Assembly (NCBI GenBank): GCA_964528735.1
Contig: CAZGUV010000002.1
Coordinates: 19,898 to 83,897 of the forward strand
Length of the DNA: 64,000 nt
Direction: 5' to 3'
Source of the DNA: CAYNND01 sp964528735
Lineage (GTDB): Bacteria; Patescibacteriota; Minisyncoccia; Phycocordibacterales; UBA2100
A program made the translations under genes and the position numbers. A model generated the notes under the pieces. It ran no database searches. It was not told where the DNA came from and saw only the letters and a list, made by a program, of their open reading frames with translations. This document shows, piece after piece, positions 7,897 to 17,202 of the stretch (the first letter of the stretch is position 1; each line of letters begins with the position of its first letter).

Positions 7897-9276
7897 CTAG
7901 AGATACTCGAGTGGATTCAAGTAACCATTCCATGCAGATACAGGCACTGCGACATTGCGACACGGACTCGATGGGTTCACTTCTCCCATCTTTACTACCT
8001 TTACGGCCTCAGCAGCGTATACAGTGAAATGCAGGTGTGGACCGGTCGAATAGCCAGTGTTACCTGAATAGCCGACAACATCGCTCGTGGTAACAGACTG
8101 ACCAGGAGACACATTTATGACTGACAAGTGGCCATAGAGTGTCGCGAGTCCATTCGGGTGCCTCAAGAGTACGTATTTTCCGTATGAATAACATCCACGC
8201 GCGACGTCTGTGTTTCCAGTTGCAAGTACGGTACCTGTGAGTGCTGCTTTAACAGGGGTACCGACAGATGCCTGAAAATCAACACCGTTATGGCCTTTAC
8301 CACCGTATGCACCACTCTGTGAGAATGATGTCGTACCAAATTTTTGTGTGATGCGCACTTTATCGAGTGGCCAACTCAATATGCCTTTGCCTGCTGCTGG
8401 GATTTTTGTGCGGTCCAAGACGTAACGCAACTGTGACTCATAGCTACTCATTTCTGCTTCGAATTGTGCTTTTGCTCGCTTTTTGTCAGCAAGTATTTTT
8501 TGGTACTCTGACTCTTGGTTTTTTGTCTCTGCAAGGACGCTCGACTTTGCTGCACGTGTGATGTCGAGCGACTGTTTTTGGACTTGGTAATTTTTTTGTT
8601 GCTTTGCGAGAGTGACTTTTTGGTTTTCGTTCGCAGCTTTTAATGTCTCGATTGCCTTACGCTCTTTACGAAGGAGTTCAACACGGGCTTGCACGGTTTG
8701 CTGGACGTCACGCAGGTTTTCGATGTTGTTGATGGTTGTCGAGAGTGTCCCGTTACGTAAAAAGTTTTCCATAAATGAAGTACCTTCGGTTGAGTCTACT
8801 GAGCGAATGGTCTCTGCAGTCGCTGCAATCATGCGCTTCAATGCTTCAGAGCGAGTACCTACTTCTTTTGTAAGTGACTGTATGCGCTCTTCTGCATCTA
8901 GCATGCGTTCTTTAGTGAGTGAGATGTTTGCGGTCGTACGCTTTCGGTTGAGGTCGAGTTCGTAAATCGTATTTGTAAGAGTGCGCTTTTGTGCACTCAC
9001 GGTGTTGAGTTCTTTTTGATATTTTGAAATCTCTGTTTCCAGCTTATCGATTTCTTTCGCACGCGAATTTATCTGCAAACGCAATAACTCTGCACTTGCA
9101 CGTTCACGAGCTGCCTCCTCTTCTTGAATCCGCTTTGCCTCCGCCGCAGCACGCGCCTCAGCCTCACGTGTCGAGGCGTCTTCAGGACTTTCTTCTTGTG
9201 CAAATGCTGAAAATGGCGAAATGTATGCAATCGCAAGTACCCCAGCCATCAGGACAGCTATCATTCGTTTCTGCAT
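7897..9276 (-). CDS. Secreted coiled-coil M23 peptidase (EnvC/NlpD-like)
   Basis: The protein has 459 residues. Residues 1-26 are a signal peptide ending FAFAQ-like (SPFSAFAQEE). Residues about 30-270 form a long Glu/Lys/Arg-rich coiled coil. The C-terminal M23 (LytM) domain has GHNGVDF (zinc-ligand H-x-x-x-D) and the GPHLHF H-x-H motif, so the metal site appears intact. The architecture matches EnvC-type division peptidases that either cut or activate amidases at the septum. The intact zinc site argues for direct cleavage of peptide crosslinks. Nearby murG, ftsW and mraY fit a wall role. Confidence 0.85.
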   Translation of the reverse strand: MQKRMIAVLMAGVLAIAYISPFSAFAQEESPEDASTREAEARAAAEAKRIQEEEAARERASAELLRLQINSRAKEIDKLETEISKYQKELNTVSAQKRTLTNTIYELDLNRKRTTANISLTKERMLDAEERIQSLTKEVGTRSEALKRMIAATAETIRSVDSTEGTSFMENFLRNGTLSTTINNIENLRDVQQTVQARVELLRKERKAIETLKAANENQKVTLAKQQKNYQVQKQSLDITRAAKSSVLAETKNQESEYQKILADKKRAKAQFEAEMSSYESQLRYVLDRTKIPAAGKGILSWPLDKVRITQKFGTTSFSQSGAYGGKGHNGVDFQASVGTPVKAALTGTVLATGNTDVARGCYSYGKYVLLRHPNGLATLYGHLSVINVSPGQSVTTSDVVGYSGNTGYSTGPHLHFTVYAAEAVKVVKMGEVNPSSPCRNVAVPVSAWNGYLNPLEYL

Positions 9277-9301
9277 CTATTTAGTATACAGGAGAGAGGC
9301 C

Positions 9302-10726
9302 TTACTGTTGAGCGTTTTCAACACGCTGGAGCGTCTCTTGCTTTCCAAGAATGGAGGCCACTGTAAATGGATCAGGTGACTTTTCTCTTCCGGTTAGTGC
9401 TACGCGCAGCGGCCAGAGGACCATGCCTCGCCCTTTCTCCTCTGCGTAGCCCCACACAGCGTTTTTTACTGTCTCAGGAGTCCATGTGTCCTCGGTCTGA
9501 GATAAGAGGTTGTATATCTGCTTGAGATGCGTGCGTGTTTCTTCGAGTGTGCTCTTTTTTGGTATCAGTATTTCACCGATGTGTTGTGGTGAGTGTAAGA
9601 AGTAGTCGTACTCTCCTGATGCACACTGCTCCTTTATGTCGCCAAACGTGTGCGCACGGTCGCGTGCGAGTGGTATGAGTTGTGCGAGGAGGTCGGGTTT
9701 TGCTTGAAAGCGCTCGTCAAAAAACGCTTTTGCGTTTTCAGCAAACAACTCATGAGGAAGCTTGAGGAGGTACTCGCGATTAAACCATTTGAGCTTCTCC
9801 TCGTTCAAAATTGCTCCGTGTGTTTGAATCCCTTCGACACTAAAAGTACGTACTAATTCATCCCGCGTAAAGAGCTCTTGTTCGGTGCCCGGATTCCACC
9901 CGATGAATGCAAGAAAGTTTATCATCGCTTCAGGAAGGTACCCTTCCGTTCGATACTCGAGCACATCTTTTGCTCCATCACGTTTGCCCAATTTTTTTGT
10001 CTTATCTTCGCGCAAAATCGGTGGAAGTGTAACCAGTGCAGGGACGGCAATGCCGAGCGCTTGATACAAACTTAAAAACTTCGGGGTGCTCGAGATAAAT
10101 TCATCTGCGCGCATGATATGCGTAACAGACATGTTGTAATCATCCACTATGTGTGCAAAGTTGTATGTCGGGTAGCCATCAGCTTTGATCAAAATAAAGT
10201 CATCGAGTGCCTCCTCGCCTGCCTCGAGATTACCGCGCACCTCGTCATGCCATTTCATGCGTTTTACCTCTGGTACACGAAAACGAAGAGGTCGTTTTCC
10301 ATCCCAGGTACCTGGATTGACGGGACGATGCTCTCTGAAGAGAAATGGTCGTCGTTCGCTTTGTGCTTTTTTTCGAAACGCGTCGACTTCCTCAGCACTG
10401 TATGGGTCAGGATATGCATGCCCCTTTTTGATGAGTAGCTCTGCCATGTCTCGATAGGTTTGGAGACGTTCTGATTGTATTGCCGAACCAAATGGGTTTT
10501 CCTTGTCAGGACCATAGTCCCAATCGAGTCCAAGCCATTTCAAAGTTTCTTGGATGTGTGCAATTGAGCCCGGCACTTCTCGCTCCTTATCAGTGTCTTC
10601 GATGCGTAGTATGAACGTGCCACCTTCCTTTCGTGCCAAAAGCCATGCAAAGAGCGCAGTTCGAAGACCTCCAATGTGCATGAAGCCAGTAGGACTTGGT
10701 GCGAATCGTGTGACAATTTTACTCAT
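9302..10726 (-). CDS. gltX: Glutamyl-tRNA synthetase
   Basis: A class I synthetase of 474 residues from the ATG at 10726; an upstream TTG at 10762 would add a 12-residue non-conserved tail, so the ATG is preferred. FAPSPTGFMHIGGLRTALF carries the HIGH motif and KLGKRDGA the KMSKS-equivalent. RIEDTDKER and NFAHIVDDYNM are typical GluRS blocks, and the C-terminal anticodon-binding region is present. It charges tRNA-Glu; whether it also charges tRNA-Gln depends on GatCAB, which is not in this window. Confidence 0.93.
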   Translation of the reverse strand: MSKIVTRFAPSPTGFMHIGGLRTALFAWLLARKEGGTFILRIEDTDKEREVPGSIAHIQETLKWLGLDWDYGPDKENPFGSAIQSERLQTYRDMAELLIKKGHAYPDPYSAEEVDAFRKKAQSERRPFLFREHRPVNPGTWDGKRPLRFRVPEVKRMKWHDEVRGNLEAGEEALDDFILIKADGYPTYNFAHIVDDYNMSVTHIMRADEFISSTPKFLSLYQALGIAVPALVTLPPILREDKTKKLGKRDGAKDVLEYRTEGYLPEAMINFLAFIGWNPGTEQELFTRDELVRTFSVEGIQTHGAILNEEKLKWFNREYLLKLPHELFAENAKAFFDERFQAKPDLLAQLIPLARDRAHTFGDIKEQCASGEYDYFLHSPQHIGEILIPKKSTLEETRTHLKQIYNLLSQTEDTWTPETVKNAVWGYAEEKGRGMVLWPLRVALTGREKSPDPFTVASILGKQETLQRVENAQQ

Positions 10727-10766
10727 GAAGGCGAGTCTAGCGTGATAAGGCTCTCTGGGCAACCGT

Positions 10767-11903
10767 CTATTCCTCGTGCTCGAGGACTGTACCGAGTATC
10801 ACTTGGGCCATCTTCTTTGCAGCATCAGGGCGTGCAAAAGCACGTGCACTTCGCGCCATGGTATCTCGGATTTCCTTTGTTTCCATGATGCGGTCAATCT
10901 CTGAGGCAAGTATGTGTGAGGTAAGGTTTTTTTGTTCGATGACTGTGCAAGCTCCAGCGCGCATGTACGCAAAAGCGTTTTTCGTCTGGTCATGAGAAAT
11001 CTCTTCAGGTATTGGTACGATGATGCTTGGCAAGCCCCACTGCGCGATTTCAAAAATTCCACCAGTTCCGGCTCGTGAGACTACCAGAGATGCAGCACCT
11101 GCTGACATCTTCATTGCAAGCGCGTTAAGAAATCCGTACGTCTTATATCTCTGCGAGTACTCACTGTTATTGAGCATGACATGTGCGATACCGCGCACTT
11201 CTTCAAGGTGTGCGACACCTGTCTGGTGCACAACTTGGTACTTTGGCAAAAGAATAGACAGCGCATCGAGTACTGTGTTGTTGATTGTTTGTGCACCTGA
11301 AGATCCGCCAAGAATAAGGATGGTAGGAATCTCTGGTGAAAGCTCGAGGAATGTGTGCATTCCCTCTTTTGCTGGGAACATAACATCTTTGCGGATAGGA
11401 TTTCCGACAAGCGCAATTTTCTCACGAGGTGCTTGCATCTGGTCTTCAGTGCCTGGGTATGAAATGCCAATATATTTCGCAAACTTTGATGCGTACTTAT
11501 TGGTGCGCCCGACTGAGGCATCTGACTCATGAATGATGACTGGTATGGTAAGTATGCGTGCGGCTACTACTGTCGGGAATGCTGCATAGCCACCTTTGCA
11601 AAATACAACATCTGGGTAGAGCGAGTAGAGTTGGAAAATTGATTTGATGATTCCTACAAATGTCTTCAACATATCAAACACATTCAAAAGCGATGGATAG
11701 CGTCGAAGCTTGCCCGCTGGCGATTGAATAAAAGTTATGTTGTGCTCGGTGAGCGCTTGTGAGTCATAGGCATCAGGACCTATGTAGTAGAGTTGTGGCT
11801 CTATGATATGTCGCTCCTCGCAGATGCGGTATATCTCTTCGGCTACCGCAATAAGTGGATAGAAATGTCCTCCGGTTCCTCCTCCTGTTAGTACTATTTT
11901 CAT
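10767..11903 (-). CDS. murG: UDP-GlcNAc: lipid I N-acetylglucosaminyltransferase
   Basis: The 378-residue GT-B glycosyltransferase makes lipid II from lipid I at the cytoplasmic membrane face. It has the N-terminal glycine loop GGGTGGHFYP, the second GGSSGAQTIN loop, and the UDP-GlcNAc site SRAGTGGIFEIAQWGLPSIIVP. The length is normal for the family. It lies upstream of gltX and downstream of ftsW in a minus-strand run mraY-ftsW-murG, the classic division and cell wall order. Confidence 0.94.
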   Translation of the reverse strand: MKIVLTGGGTGGHFYPLIAVAEEIYRICEERHIIEPQLYYIGPDAYDSQALTEHNITFIQSPAGKLRRYPSLLNVFDMLKTFVGIIKSIFQLYSLYPDVVFCKGGYAAFPTVVAARILTIPVIIHESDASVGRTNKYASKFAKYIGISYPGTEDQMQAPREKIALVGNPIRKDVMFPAKEGMHTFLELSPEIPTILILGGSSGAQTINNTVLDALSILLPKYQVVHQTGVAHLEEVRGIAHVMLNNSEYSQRYKTYGFLNALAMKMSAGAASLVVSRAGTGGIFEIAQWGLPSIIVPIPEEISHDQTKNAFAYMRAGACTVIEQKNLTSHILASEIDRIMETKEIRDTMARSARAFARPDAAKKMAQVILGTVLEHEE

Positions 11904-11943
11904 GGATGCCTTATTGTACGGCGTTTTTCCTATTTCTCAAAAC

Positions 11944-13053
11944 TCAAGATTTCTTTTGGTATCTTGAGATATTGAGCAAAACACCCACTGCCGCAAGTGA
12001 GATAAGGAGAGCTGTACCGCCATGGCTCACAAAGATAAGCGGGTTGCCTGAATATGGGAGCACTCCAACAATCACCGCGATGTTTATGAATGATTGGGTG
12101 ATGATAAGGAGTGTAATCCCAGAACCGAGCAATACACCAAACATGTCAGGTGCGCGAACTGATAGTGTGATACCACGCAGTGCAAAGAGCAAAAACGCGA
12201 GCACTAAGATACATGAACCCAAAAATCCAAACTCCTCCGCAAAAACAGCAAAAATCGAGTCGCCTACAGGCTCAGGGAGGTAGCCAAATTTCTGTACGCT
12301 CTGTCCAAAGCCTCGTCCGAGAAATCCTCCTGATCCAACAGCGATGAGTGATTGGTTTGCTTGGTAGCCGCTTCCGAGTACATCAGCAGATGGGTTCATA
12401 AACGAAAGGACTCGTTCTCGCGCGTGAGGCTTTACATATAAAATAAGAGAGAGTCCGATAAGAGCAACAAGTATCACAACCGCCATATCTCGATACCTCA
12501 TACCCGCCATGTAAAAAACACCAAAAGTCGCAGCGCCGATGATAAGCAAAACATCTATATCCGGCTGAAGAAGTAAGAGCACGCATGGGAGTGCGAGTAT
12601 TGCCCCCAGTCCTCCGAGTGCGTAGTACGTGTGTGTCCTAATCTCCTTTGCAAAACCTGCGCCGTATGATGCAGCGGCGAGTATGACGGCATATTTCAAA
12701 AGTTCGGCAGGTTGAAATGTAGCGAAGTACATATCAAGCCATCGGGTCGCACCCTTTGCGGTGATTCCAAAACCAGGAACAAAAACAAGCGCGGTCATGA
12801 GCAAGCCAAATGCATACAAGTACGGTGCATAGTTTCGATAGAGTGTGTAATGTACCGAACGTGTCACGTACAGTGCAATTCCCCCACCGCAAAGCCCAAG
12901 AATAAATTGGTTGCCAATAATATTCATAATCGATACCGTGCCACCCGCGAGTAGTCCAAGTGAAGCAGAAAGAAATATGAGAAAACCGCCGATCGCCAAG
13001 GAGACTGTCAGGATAGAAAGTAGTTTGTCTGGTGGTGCAGTCTTTCGTGCCAT
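11944..13053 (-). CDS. ftsW: FtsW-type lipid II glycosyltransferase (SEDS)
   Basis: A 369-residue SEDS membrane protein with about ten hydrophobic segments. Family blocks include RWLDMYFATFQPAELLKY, GYQANQSLIAVGSGGFLGRGFGQS, YLPEPVGDSIFAVFAEEFGFLG and PLIFVSHGGTALL near the end. It polymerises glycan strands at the septum with a class B PBP. The position between mraY and murG supports FtsW over RodA. Confidence 0.93.
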   Translation of the reverse strand: MARKTAPPDKLLSILTVSLAIGGFLIFLSASLGLLAGGTVSIMNIIGNQFILGLCGGGIALYVTRSVHYTLYRNYAPYLYAFGLLMTALVFVPGFGITAKGATRWLDMYFATFQPAELLKYAVILAAASYGAGFAKEIRTHTYYALGGLGAILALPCVLLLLQPDIDVLLIIGAATFGVFYMAGMRYRDMAVVILVALIGLSLILYVKPHARERVLSFMNPSADVLGSGYQANQSLIAVGSGGFLGRGFGQSVQKFGYLPEPVGDSIFAVFAEEFGFLGSCILVLAFLLFALRGITLSVRAPDMFGVLLGSGITLLIITQSFINIAVIVGVLPYSGNPLIFVSHGGTALLISLAAVGVLLNISRYQKKS

Positions 13054-13106
13054 GCAGTAGTTATACCACTACTTCCCCACAGTGCATGCTCTCTGCTGTA
13101 TATATG

Positions 13107-14168
13107 TTAGCCGATTACGGCAAAGACGACGCCGACAAGTGCACACATCCATGACACAACCCAGTATCGCATCGTTACTTTGTAGCTTGGCCAACCGATT
13201 GCCTCAAAGTGATGGTGGAGTGGTGCAATCCGAAGAAGCTTTTTTCCATAGATTTTTTTATACATGAGCTGAGCAATAACAGAAAGTACGGTGACGACAA
13301 GTGGAAAGCCGATTATAAGTAGTGCAGAGATGCCAATACCTCCTCCCATTGCGTCAGTCATACATGCGACTACTGCAAGAGTAAGCGTGAGCGCCATGGT
13401 GCCCGTTTCTGTCATGTAGAAGCGTGCGGGCGGGATGTTGTACCATAGAAAAGCAAGGAGCGACCCGACAATCATCGAACAAAATGCAGCGAGGTCATAC
13501 TGTTGCTGTTGAAATGCAACGATAGCGTAGGCGGTAAATATTGATGAAAAGACACCACCTGAGAGTCCATCAATACCGTCGATGATTCCACTTGCGTAAA
13601 TGCACATAGCAAAAAACATAAAAAATGGAATGAGTAGTGGTCCGATGAGCCATACGCCTGCAAACGGAATACTAATCCCAACTACACCAACTTTCGCAAA
13701 AAACCACCATCCTATAAAGCCAGAAAGTCCCGCGACAATACTGAGCCGAACTCTGAGCGAAATCCCCTTCGCCTCAGGTCTGCAATCGAGTATGTCATTT
13801 ATAAATCCAACACACGCGCCTATAAGAAGAGCCGCGAGAGGAATCCACGTCTGCGAACGTGACAAAAAATTAAATTTTACTTCTCCTACAACCGGAAACA
13901 GAGGTGCAAGAAGTGCGATAGCGACAATAGTTATAAGAGAGCTGCCCCATACGACGATACCCCCCATGCGTGGCGTCTTCTTCTCTCCTTCGAGCTTGAG
14001 CTTGTTGAATTCGTGCGCCACGCTACCATCCATTGCTGTCTTCCCTGGCTTCTTTTTCCACATTTTGTACTCGTAGAGGTACTTAGTTACGAGTGGGGTC
14101 ATAAGTACTCCAATCACGAATGCGAGCGCAGGAGGAATGAGAACTTTGAGGATATCTACGGGCACCAT
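13107..14168 (-). CDS. mraY: Phospho-N-acetylmuramoyl-pentapeptide transferase
   Basis: A 353-residue integral membrane enzyme that makes lipid I from UDP-MurNAc-pentapeptide and undecaprenyl phosphate. Visible blocks are TPRMGGIVVWG, the acidic cluster FINDILD, DGIDGLSGG (catalytic aspartates), TGTMALTLTL and LLRIAPLHHHFEAIGWPSYKV. Translation is placed at ATG 14168; the longer frame to 14243 runs through a non-conserved stretch and would cover the divergent aquaporin promoter. First gene of the mraY-ftsW-murG run. Confidence 0.93.
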   Translation of the reverse strand: MVPVDILKVLIPPALAFVIGVLMTPLVTKYLYEYKMWKKKPGKTAMDGSVAHEFNKLKLEGEKKTPRMGGIVVWGSSLITIVAIALLAPLFPVVGEVKFNFLSRSQTWIPLAALLIGACVGFINDILDCRPEAKGISLRVRLSIVAGLSGFIGWWFFAKVGVVGISIPFAGVWLIGPLLIPFFMFFAMCIYASGIIDGIDGLSGGVFSSIFTAYAIVAFQQQQYDLAAFCSMIVGSLLAFLWYNIPPARFYMTETGTMALTLTLAVVACMTDAMGGGIGISALLIIGFPLVVTVLSVIAQLMYKKIYGKKLLRIAPLHHHFEAIGWPSYKVTMRYWVVSWMCALVGVVFAVIG

Positions 14169-14231
14169 GGGCGATAGTATATACCCAATGTATTGCGCAG
14201 CAACTACGCCTCGGTGGTATACTCTAGGTCT

Positions 14232-14837
14232 ATGATGATTCATTCAAGACACATTGCGGAAGCCTTTGGAACAGGTATTCTCGCGTTATCAGTTGCTCTC
14301 TCAGTACAATCAGGAAGTTCATTGCCGGTGAGCACAGCGGTATTGGCAGCGCTGATTGTCGGTGTATACGTGTTTACTATTGGTGCACTTACCGGAACAC
14401 ACTTAAACCCGGCGGTGACGCTCGCACAGTTGGCACAAAAGCGCATCGGAAGTATGGATGCACTCTATTACATTGGTGCACAAGTTGTTGGAGCTGTTGT
14501 CGCAGGACTTATTGTACACGGCATGGGCATTGTAAAAATTGCACAAATATTTACATTTAATCCAGCGGTCTTTATTTCTGAAATCTTCGGCGCACTCATG
14601 CTTATGTTTGGTATTGCCTCAGTGGTGACTGGAAGAGTTACCACTCACGGTGCCCCATTCGTTATCGGAGGGTCACTCCTCATTGGTATCATGCTTGCGC
14701 TCCTCATGGGTGGTATCGGCATTCTCAATCCGGCAGTAGCACTCGCACTTGGTGAGTTTTCTATTGACACATTCTTGGGTCCAATCATTGGAGCAACGAT
14801 AGGAATGTACTTCTATACACTACTCACTGATAAGTAG
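14232..14837 (+). CDS. Aquaporin-family (MIP) channel, divergent filter
   Basis: A 201-residue channel with six hydrophobic segments and two half-helix loops, HLNPAVTLA and GILNPAVALALG, the hallmark twin NPA boxes of MIP channels. It is shorter than typical aquaporins (230-270). The second box reads NPAV, whereas canonical members have NPAR with the Arg of the aromatic/arginine selectivity filter; here the Arg is absent. Water, glycerol or another small neutral solute could pass. It is transcribed divergently from mraY and ends at a shared bidirectional terminator. Confidence 0.85.
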   Translation: MMIHSRHIAEAFGTGILALSVALSVQSGSSLPVSTAVLAALIVGVYVFTIGALTGTHLNPAVTLAQLAQKRIGSMDALYYIGAQVVGAVVAGLIVHGMGIVKIAQIFTFNPAVFISEIFGALMLMFGIASVVTGRVTTHGAPFVIGGSLLIGIMLALLMGGIGILNPAVALALGEFSIDTFLGPIIGATIGMYFYTLLTDK

Positions 14838-14856
14838 TCCTGACACGAGCTTTATG

Positions 14857-14880
14857 AAAAGACCCCGAATGGGGTCTTTT
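14857..14880. terminator. Bidirectional terminator
   Basis: AAAAGACCCC (14857-14866) pairs perfectly with GGGGTCTTTT (14871-14880) around a GAAT loop. T runs follow on the plus strand and precede as A on the other, so it can end both the aquaporin gene and the convergent carboxypeptidase gene. Confidence 0.88.
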
Positions 14881-15849
14881 TTATCGGAGTGCTTCGACAA
14901 TCGCCTTCACATCAGTGAAGCGAGATTCTTTTGTTGACCCAAGGACTACGACAGAGACGGGTTCATTTATCGAACGGTCAAAAACAATCGCGAGGTTACC
15001 TCCAGCGAGATCGGTGTAGCCGGTCTTTCCACCAAGGAGTGAAGGAATCTCAGGAATTGCTTCGTTTGTGTTTCTTGCTGCGTGTGTGATACCTGACACT
15101 GAAGTAAATGTGTCATACGGTCGCATCGTTGCTTCGATAAGTTCTGGCTTTCGTTTGGTGATGTACGCAAGGAGTTGTCCGATATCTCGCGCTGTTCCGT
15201 AAGCACCAGCGTTGACTGGGCTTGTATCAAGTCCAGTTTCATCGATGAACTCAAGACTAGTGAGTCCGAGTCCTTCAGCGCGCTCGTTCATAAGACGTAT
15301 GAATGCAACTCGCTCAGTTTCACCATCCCGAGCTTCCTTTTGCCCCACATGTTTTGAGAGAGCAACCGCGGCATCATTTGAAGAGGTAATGAGCATGAAA
15401 TCTACAAGATCCTTCGCTCTCCACTGTTCTGATGCGAAGAGGGTGCTATCCCCTTCTTCGTTGAGTGCATCGCGAGTTACTGTGATGACTTCGTCATCGT
15501 TCATGTACTCAAGTGTTACAAGTGCAGTCATGAGCTTCGTAACGGATGCAAGAGGCATAATCTCTGACGAGTTCTTTTCAAAGAGTACTGTGTTGTGTGT
15601 TATGTCTAACACGTAGACACCTCGTGCTGCGAGCTGTCCAGGGTCTTTAATTGGCTCTACAAGAGGTACATCTGGCTCGATGGGGGTATTCTTCAAGTTG
15701 ACTGCTCCGCTCACCTGCGCGCCCAATTTTTGAGCTTCTGAGCTCAGCTTGTCATCAAATGTAGTATACGAACCAAGTGCAGAGCCAACCACGAAAATCG
15801 CAATTGCGACAAAGGAGTAAATTGCAATATATTTCTGTATTTTGTTCAC
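14881..15849 (-). CDS. D-alanyl-D-alanine carboxypeptidase (S11)
   Basis: The 322-residue penicillin-binding protein trims the terminal D-Ala of peptidoglycan pentapeptides. It has all three motifs: SVTK (Ser102, Lys105), SSN (156-158) and KTG in LLGGKTGYTDLAGG. An N-terminal hydrophobic segment (IAIYSFVAIAIFVVGSALG) is an uncleaved anchor or signal. The start codon is GTG at 15849. The C-terminal membrane-anchoring domain of DacA-type enzymes is absent, so anchoring is probably at the N-terminus. Confidence 0.9.
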   Translation of the reverse strand: MNKIQKYIAIYSFVAIAIFVVGSALGSYTTFDDKLSSEAQKLGAQVSGAVNLKNTPIEPDVPLVEPIKDPGQLAARGVYVLDITHNTVLFEKNSSEIMPLASVTKLMTALVTLEYMNDDEVITVTRDALNEEGDSTLFASEQWRAKDLVDFMLITSSNDAAVALSKHVGQKEARDGETERVAFIRLMNERAEGLGLTSLEFIDETGLDTSPVNAGAYGTARDIGQLLAYITKRKPELIEATMRPYDTFTSVSGITHAARNTNEAIPEIPSLLGGKTGYTDLAGGNLAIVFDRSINEPVSVVVLGSTKESRFTDVKAIVEALR

Positions 15850-15897
15850 TGAAAGAGTCTAGCGTATCTTCGACACTATGGCAATGCGTTAAGCCTT

Positions 15898-16476
15898 TTA
15901 TTCGTTGCTATCGGTATCGACCTCAGGTACTTCGTGTGTGTTTGTTACGCTCATGCGCTGCTCGAATGCTTTCAATGATTCTTGGATTGATTCGCGGTTC
16001 GGGACGTCATTACTGTTTTGTATCCCGAGATGAGCGAGTGCTTCAGGAGATGCTTCGTAGTATGCAGATGGACCGTCCTGAGTTTTTGTAATCAACCCTC
16101 TCATACGCAAGTTTCTGAGTGAAAATGATGAGTTTACACCTCGAATGGTGTCGATTTCTGCTTGAGTACTCTTCCCGCGGTAGAACAGTATTCCGATGAC
16201 CTCAAGTGAGGCAGGCCCTATTTCCTTTGCGAGTGAATCTTTGTGCATTTTTTCGATAAACTGAGCACATTCTGGTGCGACTCGGAGTGATACTTCTGAG
16301 TCATTTGAAATACAGACAATACCCCTTCCTTGATAGAGTGCCGTGAGGTTCTGTACCTCTACGCGCACATCTTCAAGTGAAGCGCCAGTGACTTGCGTGA
16401 GTTCTTTATATGTCGCACTTCCCCCTTCGTAGAAAAGATATGCCTCGATTTTTTGAACTAGTGTTGCGTCAGTCAT
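15898..16476 (-). CDS. scpB: Segregation and condensation protein B
   Basis: The 192-residue protein has tandem winged helices, the kleisin-associated subunit of the SMC-ScpAB condensin. Typical blocks are LVQKIEAYLFYEGGSATYKE at the start and EVIGILFYRGKSTQAEIDTIRGVNSSFSLRNL in the second winged helix. Stop and start of scpA upstream are two bases apart, so the two are co-translated. Confidence 0.9.
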   Translation of the reverse strand: MTDATLVQKIEAYLFYEGGSATYKELTQVTGASLEDVRVEVQNLTALYQGRGIVCISNDSEVSLRVAPECAQFIEKMHKDSLAKEIGPASLEVIGILFYRGKSTQAEIDTIRGVNSSFSLRNLRMRGLITKTQDGPSAYYEASPEALAHLGIQNSNDVPNRESIQESLKAFEQRMSVTNTHEVPEVDTDSNE

Positions 16477-16477
16477 A

Positions 16478-17200
16478 TTAGTTGTTTGTTTGAATCATCA
16501 TGATGTCGTCTGTATGACCTTGCTGTTCAGCTTCAACCATACCAAGCTTTACAAGCTCAAGCAACGCAAGAAAAAGCACTACGACATCGTTTCTGTGGCT
16601 TCCAGATGCTGTTGTTCGAAACGATGTGTGTGTTGAACTTTTGAGAACTCGCTGCTTTATTCTCTCAATCATTTCCTCAATGCTTACTGTTTTATGAACG
16701 GTTGCTTTCGGGTGACTTTTTGTAAAGACAGGTAATGCTACAATCAGTTCGTGTAAGGATTTTTGGATATGCTCAAGTGTAAAGTCCTGCGAGGGTGCAA
16801 AGCACACTTCACGGGCCGGCTCTCGCCTAAAGCTCATCAAGTATGTACTACCCCACTGCTGTTCAATACGCTTTGCGGCCTTCTTGTAAACTGCATAGCG
16901 CTCAAGTGCAAACGTCAAATCCTCTACCTGCACCTCCTCCTCTTCAGTAAGATGAAAGTCAGGCAAAAGCGAGCGAGACTTGATGAGTAGCAATGTGGCG
17001 GCGATAGCCACATAGGATGCTCTGTCATAGAGCGGGACCGCGTGAGTCTTGAGATACTCAATGTATGCATCAGCAACCTCAGCAAGTGAGACTTCATTTA
17101 TGAACAACTTTCTTTTCTCCACCAATTCAAGGAGCACATCGAGTGGCCCGTTGAAATTCATAACATTGAGTGTAAATGGTTGAACTGTTTCTGTCGTCAT
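16478..17200 (-). CDS. scpA: Segregation and condensation protein A (kleisin)
   Basis: The 240-residue kleisin bridges the SMC heads. FNGPLDVLLELVEKRKLFINEVSLAEVADAYIEYL is the conserved N-terminal helical block that binds the SMC neck, and ATLLLIKSRSLLPD follows. The C-terminal winged helix (VVLFLALLELVKLGMVEAEQQG) is present. It overlaps closely with the aminopeptidase gene upstream and scpB downstream. Confidence 0.92.
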   Translation of the reverse strand: MTTETVQPFTLNVMNFNGPLDVLLELVEKRKLFINEVSLAEVADAYIEYLKTHAVPLYDRASYVAIAATLLLIKSRSLLPDFHLTEEEEVQVEDLTFALERYAVYKKAAKRIEQQWGSTYLMSFRREPAREVCFAPSQDFTLEHIQKSLHELIVALPVFTKSHPKATVHKTVSIEEMIERIKQRVLKSSTHTSFRTTASGSHRNDVVVLFLALLELVKLGMVEAEQQGHTDDIMMIQTNN

Positions 17201-17202
17201 GA

